In this document: positions 1 to 12,900 of the stretch, piece after piece
Layout of the letters: each line of letters opens with the position of its first letter
Position numbering within the stretch: the stretch's first letter is position 1
DNA from: Incurvaria masculella
Lineage: Eukaryota > Arthropoda > Insecta > Lepidoptera > Incurvariidae
Assembly: GCA_946894095.1 (NCBI GenBank)
Contig: OX335644.1
Coordinates: 23,355,595-23,419,594, forward strand
DNA: 64,000 nt
Direction of reading: 5' to 3'
The notes under the pieces: model-generated
Told to the model about the DNA's origin: nothing
Databases searched by the model: none
Seen by the model: only the letters and a program-made list of their open reading frames with translations
Translations under genes and position numbers: made by a program

Positions 1-112
1 CTATTACGGTTCATGAGATACAGCCCTGTGACAGAAGGACGGACGGACGGACCGACTGCGGAGGCTTAGTAATAGGGTTCCGTTGGCACCCTTTGGGTAC
101 GGAAAACTAAAA
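1..112 (+). repeat. GGAC-tract repeat, 3' part (copy 1)
   Basis: Carries the family's GTTCATGAGATACAGCCCTG, the GGAC tetranucleotide run and the end TTTGGGTACGGAAAACTAAAAA. The 5' part is cut by the window edge. It lies about 300 bp beyond the copy A stop codon. Confidence 0.85.
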
Positions 113-406
113 AGGTTTAATTCTTCCATAATTTGCCATTTCACTTTTTGCATTACCACTTAATTATTATTGATTTATTTATTTTATTTAGTTATTTATT
201 CGCTTAGGTGCTATTATCTCACAATTGTTTTATGTTCTCATTATAGGTTATCTGTGATAGTTAGTTATAACCTTCTAAATAAATAGAGATAGATCTAGCG
301 CACAAGCCCCTTAGTATTCTGTCTCGAGATCCTTCGAATCCGGCGAATCCTGCGAATTAATGACTGTAAGGTTTGGGTATGGAATAAATAATTTAGACAA
401 GTAGTT
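113..406 (-). other. Copy A 3' flank, probable 3'UTR
   Basis: A/T-rich sequence after the stop. Read on the minus strand it contains AATAAA-like words around 165-195 that could serve as polyadenylation signals. Nothing else recognised. Confidence 0.35.
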
Positions 407-906
407 TTATAATTTCTGATTCCTTTGATACATTTTGACAAATATACCCCCGACTAACCTAATACTTATGTCGGTGCCCAGACCCATATTGGCTACATAA
501 TCCTCCGGGATATATCTCCCAGTGCATCCATCCCGTGGACATATTAATTTATCTGACACCTTAAAGCTATCTACATCATGTGATCGCCATTCTGCAGTAG
601 TTCTCGTAACACTTTCTGGATTATCTTTGGATTTACTTTTGACATCTCCTCCATTTTGACCCGCGTCACTATATTGAAAGCGTCGATTTTTGCAGCCGCC
701 ATTTTTCACGTTACCGTTCTGTGTGACGTCTTTATGGAAACTGCCATTCTGGGTGCCACCATTTCTGATGCCGCGATTTTGTGTGCTTACGGAATTTCCG
801 TGGTCGAATCGACAGGGAACATAGTCGCTATCCACAGGCTCAACTCTAAACTCGAGAAGTACCATGGCTGCCAATATTTTCATGAACAACATTGCATACT
901 GTTGAC
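407..906 (-). CDS. P450 copy A exon 11: L-helix, Asn/Gly repeat insert, C-terminus
   Basis: 500 bp; acceptor TTTTTTGCAG, stop TAA at 407-409. Encodes (G)QQYAMLFMKILAAMVLLEFR (L-helix after the heme Cys), then about 90 residues dominated by QNG/NGG words (NRGIRNGG, TQNGSF, VTQNGNVKNGG, GQNGG) and a Cys-bearing stretch CPRDGCTGRYIPEDYV. It closes with the normal P450 beta-strand end DISIRLVGGIFVKMYQRN. It is 78 bp longer than the copy B exon. Confidence 0.87.
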
Positions 907-3900
907 CTGCAAAAAATAAAACCAAAATTATGATATTTTTTACGATAGTCTTTCCTCATTGCAATTGTCACATAGTTTTGAAATGGTTTAGTAACACCAC
1001 GGAGGAGGGAGGTAGAGTACGCTTCGACTAAAAAAAACTTAGATGGGTGGGAATCATGTTTTAGCTGCAAATATGTCGCTATGCATTAGATATTTGATTT
1101 AGAGTTTTAGCTAAATCCTAGCATTTAAGATTTTTAGTAGTAGATTTTCTTACCTAATCCCACATAGCCTAATTGCATAGTGCTCGCACGTATCAGAAGA
1201 AACACTTATGAAAAAAGGGCGTGAACGCGTCGCGGTGCCGCGTCACCCGTTACTGGGTCGCGAAGTGGTCGGGGTGGAACGCGTGCGGGTGCCGCCAGTG
1301 GCGCGGCGAGCGGTGCAGCCAGAAAGGAAACTCACCGATGCAAGAGTGCGCGCCACCGCTGAAGGGTATGAACGCGGCGCGGTGCCTCGTCGCCTGCTCC
1401 TCGGGCGCGAAGTGGTCGGGGTGGAACGCGTGCGGGTGCCTCCAGTGGCGCGGCGAACGGTGTAGCCAGAAAGCACCCACCAGCACAGACGTACCCGCGT
1501 CGAGTGTTAGCTTTTCTGTGATATTTTTGAGATTTAGTTATTATGCTCATGCACAGACTGTAAAAAACCAAATGAACAAGTTGTCATGCATCATCGCTCC
1601 AGGTTGAACTAGATGGAAAGCGCAAATTGACAAATGGTTGTAAATATAATCATTATATTGCAACGTAAAGGTTGATCACACTGACAGGACGCAATCATAC
1701 AAAGATTCAAACTGAAAATAAGAGCTAAAATGTTCTATTCCATGAACTATGCGCCAGCGTCGAAACGGATCTTATAGTACAAAGCCAAGTCATCCACAAA
1801 GGAGTGGTGTCCGTCCTGCAGGTCTATTCCTGGCATTCAGTAATCAGGAATCAGGTATCCTGAGTCTAGAAAACAGCTTTTATAGCGATTTTCAAAGCGC
1901 GCTTTTCGACGGAAAACCTTGATTGATAAAAAAAACTCTGCTAAGGAATATTTTCGCCAAGAAAATCGCTTTGAAAATCGCTACAAACGCGGTTTTCTAG
2001 ACTCAGGATTCCTGATTCCTGATTACTGATTGCCAGGAATAGACCTGCTGACCGCGGACCGAAACGTAGTTTGCGAATTTCTATAGCCAAAAGAGTCAGG
2101 GGACAGTTAAGATTTGAACGGTCTTTCTAAACAGATAAAGAGACGGATTAGAATGTAGCAGAGTATTTTGATATCGGATACTTACTCAACAATTATTAAC
2201 CCTAACATATTTAAAAAGGGTTGTTTGTTGTTCCGTTGCAAGATATCGGTGCACACGTACGAGTTGGCTCGCTTTCGGGTGGTTCAAAAGTTGTGTATTT
2301 AAAGTATGTATAGACTGTGATGAAGATTGCATGTGTAAACCTCACCGTATAGCTAGCGGCTCTTCCGCCTTCCTGGGCAGCAAGGGCGCGATGGTGAACA
2401 GCCAGAGGGTCTCCTTGATGCATCTCCCCCGGAAGTCGACGCGCGCCACCTGCACCGGAACCGGAGCCTCCACCACCTCACAATATGTGCGCTCCTATGG
2501 AAACCTCACCGTCTAGCTGTAGCGGCTCTTCCGTCTTCCTGGGCAGCAACGGCGCGATGGGGAACAGCCGAAGGGTCTCCTTGATGCAGCGCTCCAGGAA
2601 GTCGAGGCGCGCCACCTGCGCCGCGACCGGAGCGCCGCCGGGCTGCGAGCCCAGAGCCTCCACCACCTCACAATATGCGCGCTCCTATGAAAACATCATC
2701 GTGACCCTGTACTAGTGCATTTCTGCTCGTAATTCGATCCCTAGTATTTATGAGTGCCTAGAGCCGCTAAATCGTGGTGAGTGACTGCTGGAGGTCGTTC
2801 AGTCATTTAGAGAACGGCATAGCCACACTAATATCCGACAATATTTACTCGTGTAGCCTCACACGAGAAAAGCAACTCGTGTGGCAGAAGCCTTCCTCAG
2901 ACTTACATCTTGAGTTTATTTCCACCGTAGTTGTATTTGGAAGAAATTGTATTCAATGCAAATACTGTGTGCTTTGTGGGTTCATGCACGTAAAAATAAT
3001 AAATTTGGGCCTAGTTCATTACTAGCCGTGGTTTGTAGGGTAAATCTCGCCCAGACGATAGTCGAAGCGGCTATGGTTCAATCTAGCCGCGCAAGAAAGG
3101 TCTTGGAATGGCAACTAATTACCTAGTTCCTATGTGGTGTTTTGGATATCATGACAGCGGGTGTGATTTGGTCCATTCATGTTAAATGACTAAGGAGACT
3201 CCTCTACCTCGGGCTTCATCGATTATGACAAACAAGTAATAAGTAAGAATCGGGACCTCACGACTTCTCTACAATTGTTTTACATGCATGCTCACGTGCA
3301 ATTTGTGTTCTTATATTGTAAACTAAAAACAAATACAAACACAATCATTACATCAGTACCCACCTGGTAATCGGGGTGAATAGCTAACATCTTGAATAGG
3401 AATGCGCAGATCTGTGCTACTGTGTCGGAGCTCTGTAAATAGAATACAATTAAAATTAATCCGGATTACATCACAGACAAATAGCATGGATGTAATCATA
3501 ATCGCAGTCGTATCAAACCTAACCATCGTTACAGATTTTCTGCTACACACAATGGACGCAAGAACAGAAGTTGACGCTGTGCATACAAACAACTAAGTGA
3601 AATTGTAAACATTTGTGGCCTAAGGTTTGCCATACTATCAGGAGTTCGCCAAGGCTCGCACTTGGGACCTTGAACAGCCTCTTGAAGGACCTCTGACGCA
3701 CCGTCAAGTCAGATGTCTCCTATAGTTGACATCTGATAATATTGAAAAGATATTGTTTAACCACTGACTAGGTTTGTAATTCCAAATAACGGTAAACACA
3801 ACAAATATATCTACATTAATAATTCAAGTAAGATTTGCAGGGTCAACCAACAACCAAAAAATACCATCATTATTGTTAAAGTCATTATGATGACTGGAAG

Positions 3901-6900
3901 AGATGTGGTATTAGCCATCCAAGACAGGTTCCCTAGAAATAAGATGCCTTTGTTAAATGTTAGACTACAAACCGCCAAGAAAATGTTTTTAATTTCCATA
4001 ATGAGGTCTTTATCAGAGATCTCGAAATCGGATCGCAGCATAAACTCCAAAGTAGACGTAACCTCCGGGGGACACTCCCCATCTCTGGCAGTGCCGCCAT
4101 TTTGAGTTGCGTTATTCACATTAAAGATGCCATTTTGATTCAGTGTGTCTGCAATATATCCACAATTTGGGATTGTGCCGGCATTTTCAGATATTTTGTC
4201 CATCTTCGTGTAGCCATTTTTGATACCATCTTGGATTAATAGTTTGTCCGTGCGACTGGAGTTTATTTCTGAGTTGATCAAGTTTGGCGTCGTTTCGTTC
4301 CGAAGTTCCGCCTTTTTGCGTTCCAAGGCCTGAAATAAAACAACTTTGGTATAGTGAAGTTATGCATCCGCACCAATATTAGGAATTATTTAGCACTACA
4401 TGAGAATCAAATTAAATCTAATCAAATCCTTTATTTACTTTTTTGGCCATGCAGCATAGTAAATAGTTTTAAGAAAAATAAATAATTTAAGTAAATCAAC
4501 ATAGAAATAAAATTATCAAAAAGAACATTTTGAGCACATGAAATTAACAAAAGTTTGAAAAATACAAATCGAAGATAAAACAAAGTTAGACAGAATGACC
4601 TCTCCAGAACAATCGGGGAAATTCTAGGAGGATATGGTTCTCGGCCTTTGGAGGCTTGCAAGCGGGGCTCTAACCTAACGAGTGCACTGAACCGAGCTAG
4701 AGCTTTTTCTGTAGTGAAACAGTTCACAAGCGACTGTGAAACATGTTTGAAAAATGTTACGGCTTTTCACGCGGCAGGAAGAGACATTCTCCGACGTTTC
4801 GAGCTAATCATTCAGCCCGTTGTCAAGGAGGCATCAGCCACGTTCGTACGCAGCAGACGACTGAATGTGACAGTCGGAGAATGTCTCTTCCTGCCGCGTG
4901 AAAAGCCGCAACATTTTTCAAACATGTCTAACGACCGCGGTAACCTCGAAAGTATGACTGTGAAACAGTTCAGTTTTGAAATCGACCTATGAACGCGTAA
5001 AATGGCTGTGTGTTATTTTGTTGGTCGCCTCCTGCTACACGCGTAACTCACGGCTCCGATGTGTCGGTCCAGCATATCCGCGATGTGATCCATGCGGAAC
5101 ATGTATCCGAGCGTGCGCAGTACATTACCACCGTGGTAGAGCCACGGCTTCGTTATCTCCTGGTACAGCAAGCCGTATGCGTCAATCAGATCCTGAACCA
5201 TCGCGCCGTTCCTTCCGCCTTGGCAGTTGGTGCGCACGCCAATGGTCGTTTCTGGAACGCAAACATTTTTTTGAAACCATTACATACTTTTTGGGGTTCC
5301 GTACCCAAAGGGTGAAAACGGAACCCTATTACTAAGCCTCCGCTGTCCGTCCGTCCGTCCGTCCGTCTGTCACAGGGCTGTATCTCATGAACCGTAACAG
5401 GTAGGAAGTTGAAATTTTCGCAGATTATGCATTTATTTTGCCGATATAACAAGAAATAGGTAACGTCATAAAATAACAATAATTAAAGGGGGGCCCATAC
5501 AAAAAAAAAAGCTTTTTTTTTTAATCTTGTGCGATGGTACGGAACTTTTCGTGTGCGAGTCCGACTCGCACTTGGCCGGTTTTTTAAATGATGATCCTTA
5601 AAGTTTTAGGAATACATCCAGTTATAGACGAAACGGCATTCTTTTAATGTTATGTAACCTGACATGGATGGCTAATACCACACAACTACCGTTATGATAT
5701 TAGCCCAATACACCACATTCCCGAAGGAATTAGGTGCCATGCTAGGACCTTCCCTTTATGAGCACGGCTACATTCAACTGGATGGAAAACACGGACAATT
5801 TTTCATTGCCGTTTCGACCATCTTTTCGTCCAATGTGATTGTACCGACCCGGGCGGGCTTAAACCCTACCACCTAGAAGGGTAAGGGGACCTACAGTTTT
5901 ACCTGGATTCCGAACCATTGAGCAGCTCGCATTCGTGACGAAATGCACTTATCGAACTCAGAATGAGCAAGGAAGTGGTGCATGAACGGGGCGAGGATTT
6001 GAATCCAGACCTCTGGTATGCTAGTCTAGTCCCCGCGCCACTAGTCTAGTCCCCGCGCCACTAGTCTAGTCCCCGCGCCACTAGTCTAGTCCCCGCGCCA
6101 CTAGTCTAGTCCCCGCGCCACTAGTCTAGTCCCCGCGCCACTAGTCTAGTCCCCGCGCCACTAGTCTAGTCCCCGCGCCACTAGTCTAGTCCCCGCGCCA
6201 CTAGTCTAGTCCCCGCGCCACTAGTCTAGTCCCCGCGCCACTAGTCTAGTCCCCGCGCCACTAGTCTAGTCCCCGCGCCACTAGTCTAGTCCCCGCGCCA
6301 CTAGTCTAGTCCCCGCGCCACTAGTCTAGTCCCCGCGCCACTAGTCTAGTCCCCGCGCCACTAGTCTAGTCCCCGCGCCACTAGTCTAGTCCCCGCGCCA
6401 CTAGTCTAGTCCCCGCGCCACTAGTATTCCGGGAGGTCACGACATGTTTGGTCACGATAAGGTAAATGGCTGAATCTGGGTTCACATGTTAGAGACCAAC
6501 CCTCTGATGCTAAATATGTCGGTCTGCCCGTCCCAAGTGGTTGCGTTTTCTAGATTGGCTATATAAAATAGATGCTGGTATGTACCTGCTGTTGAATATA
6601 CTGATTATCTGGAAACATTGATACCTATTAATTATACAACAATAACCAGACGGTTACTTAATTAAATACTTAAATAAACCTAAAGTTATATCTGTAACCT
6701 AAATCGACTATAACTACTAAATGCAACCAAAGATTTGTTCAGTTTTTGTATTGCTAAGCAAGTATGTATTGATACTTTCATGCTTCGTCATTTGCATCCA
6801 TTTACCTTATCAAATGTATTTTTTGTCACCATAACTACTTTTTTAGGCGCCTTATCTACGTAACGCAACCACTTGGAACAGGCAGACTAACACATTTAGC

Positions 6901-9900
6901 TTCAGAGGGTTGTACTTTATCCTGTGAACCCAGTTTCAGCCATGTACGTTATCGTTACCATTTTTGTCGCGACCTCCTAATCTATAGGCTATGAGCCGCT
7001 CAAGCCCCCGGCATTCTTCTTTCTTATAAAATAAATTATTCATATTAATTTAAAATGAGTAAAGTAGGTATTTTATGTTCTTAATATTATAGATTTCCGA
7101 AAGCTTAAGGTCGGCCCGTAAGCACCTGAAAATTTCGCCTCCCATACAAACGTAGTTTACTAATCATTTGAAAACCAATGTTCCAACTTACTTGATATTT
7201 GGTATCTAATATTAGGCTACAAATATATGTGTCTGCATGCCTTTGTTTTTTCGGTAAATGTATTCTGGGTCAAACCATAGAGAAAACAAAATTCGTATGA
7301 AGATTTTCTTTTTGCTTTCATTTCGTTCGGTTTGGATTTTTCAAAAAAACAAACGCATGCAGACACAGATATTTGTTACCTGATATTAGATATTAAATAT
7401 CAATTTAATTGGAATAGCGGTTTCCAAATTATTAGTAAACTACGTTTGTATGGGGAGCATAGCTTACGGGCCGTTCTTAACAAATATTTATGAAATGCTA
7501 TGGTGTTCGTACCGTTAACAGCATCGAAGGTACAATGGTGGAGATATTTCTCCAAATATATTTCCTTTCCGTCGACCACGTTAGCTGTCAAAACCTGAAA
7601 ATACAGAAATACGTGAGGGTCAAGTATCTACGCTCCTCAAAGACTCAGACGGCCCATTGTACATGTATATATACGTTTCAATAACAGGCGATTATTTGCT
7701 CTCACCTTGTGTTTGCGTCGATAGTGCGAAACCCGTACTACGCTCAGACATGTATGCATGTTTGTCGGTCTCAATAGCCCAGTGCCGCGACACTTCGGCG
7801 ATCGCTCTCCGAAGTTAAGCAACGCTGGGTCCGGTCTGGTCTTGGATGGGTGACCATTCGACCGTTGAGAGAGGCTGGCCGTGGTTCGGATTCCACGTTA
7901 AACTGTAGGTTCCCTTCCTTACTTACTAGGTGGTAGGGTTTATCCCGCCCGGGTTGGTACCATCGCATTGGATGAACGATGGTCGAAGCGGCAATGAAAA
8001 TTGTCCGTGTTTTCCATCCAGTTTAATATAGCCGTGCAATATCAGGAAGGTCCTGGCATGGTACCTAGTTCCCATGTGGTGTGTTGGACTAATACCATGA
8101 CAGAAGGTGTGGTATTAGCCATCCATGTCCAGTCACATAAAAAAAAACATTCGAGTTAATTCAAAAGAAATTGCTCCGGGCACTACGCTACGGCTTCCAT
8201 TAAAGACAGATTAATACCCAAATCTGGCTCTACGCCATATTATCGTTGCAGAATGAAACTGCTCAGAGCCATAAGTCCGACTTCGCACCTGAAATGGAGT
8301 TTAAGCCGATCTACTAGAGTTGTCAAATGTGATGCGAGCTGCTCCATGGTTCGGAATCCATGTAAAACTGTACGTCCCCTTCCCCTACTAGGTGGTAGGG
8401 TTTAAGCCCGCCTACGGGTACTATCGTATTGGATGAACAGATGGTCGAAGCGGCAATGAAAAATTGTCTGTGTTTTTCATCCAGTTCAGTGCAGCTGTGC
8501 TCAAAAGGGAAGGTCCTGACATGGCACCTAATTCCTTTTTGGGCCCATATCATAACACTAGTTGTGTGGTATTAGCCATTCGTGTCCGGTTGCATAAAAA
8601 AAAACTTTACGAATGCGAGCGGCCCCATGGCTTGGAATCCATGTAAATACATCATTCTTCCCCTGCTAGATAACGGGTTACTCCCGCCCGGTTCAATCCA
8701 GTTCAATGTAGCCGTACACATAAAGGGAAGATACTGGCATGGCACCTAATTCTTTCGGGAATGTGGTGTTTGGGTTAATATCATAACGGTAGTTGTGTGG
8801 TTTTAGCCATCCATGTCAGGTTGCATAAAAAAAACCACTATAAGGCACTTTAAAGGCAGAAGAATGATGTGTGGGAAATGGTCATAGACTCTCACCTTCT
8901 GCAGAATGTGCGAGTGGCGGTGGAACACCTCGAGGTACTGCTCCAGCATCCGCATCTTCAGGCTGGGCAGGATGCCGCGTCGCCGCCGCTTCACGTCCGG
9001 ACCTTGGCCGGCAGACAAATATAATAGAAAATATATAAGATAATATAGAAACATTATATAAGAAGCTGTAACTGACGCGGGATTGAGGTAGAAGAGTGGA
9101 CCAAAAACACTACCCTGTCGACTCGCTCAAAAAGGGTTCCTTACCATCGTACAAGATTTAGCACACAAAAATCACGCTTTTGGTATGGGGGCCCCCCTTA
9201 TTTTTTATTTTATTTTTATTTTACCCATTTGTTGTTACAGCGGACACACTTTGTGAAAAATTCAGCTGCCTATCTATTCCGGTTCATGAGATACAGCCCT
9301 GTGACAGACGGATTGACGGACGGAAGGACGGACGGACGGACGGACAGCGGAGGCTTAGTAATAGGATTCAGTTTTGACCATTTGGGTACGGAACCCTAAA
9401 AATCAAAATCAACGTCAACGTATGATTAAATGTCATTTTGTATGGACAGTATGGAAGGAACTCCATGCGGTTCACTAAAAGTGACGTCTAGATGAAGTCA
9501 ACGTCAAATTTAAACGGAATGACACATCGTTGCCATTGAGTTCAACATCCATTGAGTTATAAATGTAGCCGTTTTCATAAAGGGATGCTCGGCAACGAAT
9601 TTCTATGGAATTGCGGTGAGTTCGGCTCCTGAAAGCAGGTGTAGTATTACTATCCATGTCGAGTTCCATAACATAGGAATATTTTATTGAAATTGAAGCC
9701 TTAGCATGCCCTTCTTTTTATTTTTCATCATTACGAGTTTTTTGGGTCATAAAATCTCAGTGACCACTAATTGCTGTTAAGGTGGGCCATCCCGCTCAAC
9801 TCCCCATACAAACGAGGAAAGAAGATCACGCCCATATTTCTTGTCAAAGATCCCAAATTTTGCTCAAAATAGCTTTATTTGATCTAACTAGATGTCTGAT

Positions 9901-12900
9901 GACCGCTGGCATTGTGAAATTGTGTTTGGTTTTCTAAGTTATAAGGTCCGAAAGTTCGAATTTTTCGCGCGTTTTATACAATAACTTTGATTACGCAATG
10001 ATAAAGTAAGAACATCTTAAAAAGATTAGTCTTCATACATAGCCTATTTAATCAAGATTTATAATCTATTTGGATTTTGTTAGATTTTTTACTACAGCGG
10101 TCGTGGTTTACTTTTAGCTAGGTATAAGTCGTTTTGTAATTAAAATTTTCGTAAATCTTACCAAATCATACACTATGCACATTGTCTTTTTTGTGGACAT
10201 GATGGATATTCCTCATCACGGAGCCTAAAATATTGTACACTTACTTCTCCCCTCTTTGATAACAGAATGAGCGCTATGCGTGGGTAAACCTGTTACACTG
10301 GTAGAGTCGCGAATAGACGCATATTTGTATTTTAAGGTCAGATAAAAACCCGCAGTCATCAACGTGTGAGCTTTCGTAAGAGAACCATAGTTCTCTAAGA
10401 ATCTTCGCGCAATGTTCGATGGGATCATTTCTAGATTCGTGGAATTCGTTTTCGTTTGTCACTGGACATGGATAAGTTATACCAACGGTCATGATATTAG
10501 CCTAACACTCCACATGGACAATACGTGCCAAGCCAGGACCTTCCTTATAATTCTTACAGTTTTCCAAAAATTTAACCATCCCTCATTTCATGCGATAGTA
10601 CCGACTCGAGCGAGATCAAACCTCTAGTAAATAAGTAAGGGGACCTCAAGTTTTACGTGAATTCCGAACTACGGCCAGCCTAAACGAGTGAAAACGTTCA
10701 TCCATCTAGAACCCAACCGCGCCCAGGTTGCTTCGCCAAGCTTATCGAACCGCACAGAATTCCAAGAATAGGCCTACTGGTAATAGCAGGCTCATAAAAC
10801 CACACTTTAAATTCTAGTACTACGGTGAACCTGCGAATGAACCTGCGCGTTCCGTTTTGAACTGTAAACGATTACAGTGCTTAGCGTCCCGAATCAGATT
10901 GCGTGCTCAACGCTATAAGCATTACAAACGATTCGGACCGTCTGTGTACGCGCTTACGGAAACAAAACAACAATATGGAACAAATGCCATTCATTGTAGT
11001 AGTTCACCCCAAATTTGAGTCTAATCCATTGCCCTAACCCCTGCTTTCACCACCGCCAGTTACCTGAAATCCGATAAGTAACGTTCGGTTACATGGCATA
11101 TTTGTATAGTGTAACCGAAAAGTAACTTTGGGACTTTTATAGCTGGGAGGTGGTAGAAACGGGCGTAAGCTGAACTTGAATTTTCAACTCAGGGACATTC
11201 AACGGCTTGTGAAAAAACACGATAGAAAAACGATAGACTACGCTTTAGAAACGTCAAAAAGTGACACTGACAGTTCACACAGCGTGAGCGTTCGGCATTG
11301 CGTGACATAACGATTACGTAATACAGTTCACGGGACGCCATTTTGTGGGCTGTAAGCGCGAATCGGGCCATTTGTGACCGCGCTTTTGGTAGCGATGGTT
11401 AAAATCGGACCGCGACGCCAGATGATATAACCAACGTAACGTGGAGCATTTACCTGAACCAAATAGCATTCCATTGCCGACGATTTTATCAGCAGCATGG
11501 AGTAGATGACCTTTATGGAGCATAGCCCGGTTGTAGATTAATTTCTGGAACATAAACGCAACACACTTAGGGCCGAGTGCATGAAAGGACAAAATCAATG
11601 TCATTGTATGATTAAACTTGTCACTTTGTAAGGACAGTATGGAAGGCATTCGATGCGGTTCACTAAAAGTGACGTGTTTGAACATTGATTAGCTCAGCCC
11701 TCTCTTCGTGCAATCGGGGCTTAGTGTTCCGTCTACATAGGATGTAGGCCCGTAGTCCAGTGTTGAAGACCGCAGGTTTTAATTTCAGGGTATGCACCAC
11801 TTTCATTCTTTTAGAAAATTTAGATGTTCTAGATCTTTGAAAATTCGGATAACTCTATACCTAGTTCGGAACCCTTGGAACTATGGTTCGACCTCTACAG
11901 AAACAGACAGTCATGAATCAGGATGCTTCCCGTCGAGAAGACCTTTTCGATGTCGACGGAAGGATTCCTGATTTGTGAGCACTGCGTTCCGAGATTATAC
12001 TCCCAGACATGGAACGGGATGCACACCTCGACGTAATCGGCGCCCGTAATGACAGCGACGAGCTGGGGTCCGAGCCACAACCGCGCGCAGGGTAGCTCGT
12101 TGAACTCGGCGTAGAGAGCGGAACGCATCCGCCCGAACAGACCTGAAACCGAACAAGTCTGTTTTAAAGTTGGACATTTCACTCTTAATACGACTACTAC
12201 AGTCGTATTATCTCAAAATTTAATACGCGGATTATCAACGGACTAACCATACAAAATGCGATTAAGTACGTAAATAATCCGACGATAATAATACTTTTAT
12301 GTTGCGGTCACTCAGAAAGTCGGTGATCCAGTCACACAGGTTGGGTGGATGACCATAGAAGGGAAGCTTGAAAAGCAGTGACTTGTGCCAAACCCGTTCA
12401 AATGCTCAGGCCGATAGCCATAGCTCCGCGATGATTTTAGAGCGCATCGTCCATTTAATGTGAGACCTAAACGTAGTTCAACACCAGCGCAGGAATGCGA
12501 TCAGGGCCACTCGCCTTCCTGGAGTCGAGGCACGCCGGAGGAGACGCCGCACCTGGCAGAATTGCATGTTCGTCGTATTAGCTTCCAGGAGAAATGGAGC
12601 CGCCATCATCCAGGCGTGAGTTCGCCACAAAGATGCCTATGAGAAGGTCGGAAGATCTTTGGCGAAAAAAACTAGTGACGGTGGAAATGAGGACGTACAA
12701 CGCTTCGACTAATTTCGCCAGATCAGAATTTAGGTCTCTCACGTACAGAACAGGTAGGTAGGGTGCATAGGCAGCACCAAGCATTGGTCCGACTGATGGC
12801 TGTGACTGGCTAGTCCGATACTATCGTTCTGGTGCCCGTTGTGATGTTGAGTAGTTAGGGGAGTAGCTACTCACGCTCCTGGCCATAACCGAAGAACAGG

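Noticed and set aside
656..919. Plus-strand frame of 87 codons
   Set aside because: Antisense to P450 exon 11.
1208..1607. Plus-strand coding frames with duplicated blocks
   Set aside because: They are antisense shadows of P450 exon 10 and its relic.
6021..6424. A CRISPR array
   Set aside because: Direct repeats are contiguous with no spacers, in a eukaryotic SINE.
7800..7870. A 5S rRNA gene
   Set aside because: Only the internal promoter region resembles 5S rRNA; it runs straight into a SINE body with an A tail, and a second copy has the same fusion at 42393.
10225..10492. Minus-strand frames next to the ~480 bp repeat
   Set aside because: Could be a transposase remnant, but no recognisable domain and two overlapping frames compete.
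11895..12182. Exon 2 of copy A extended to 11898
   Set aside because: The frame stays open past the weak GTGTGC donor, but homology to copy B and to P450s ends exactly at that donor.
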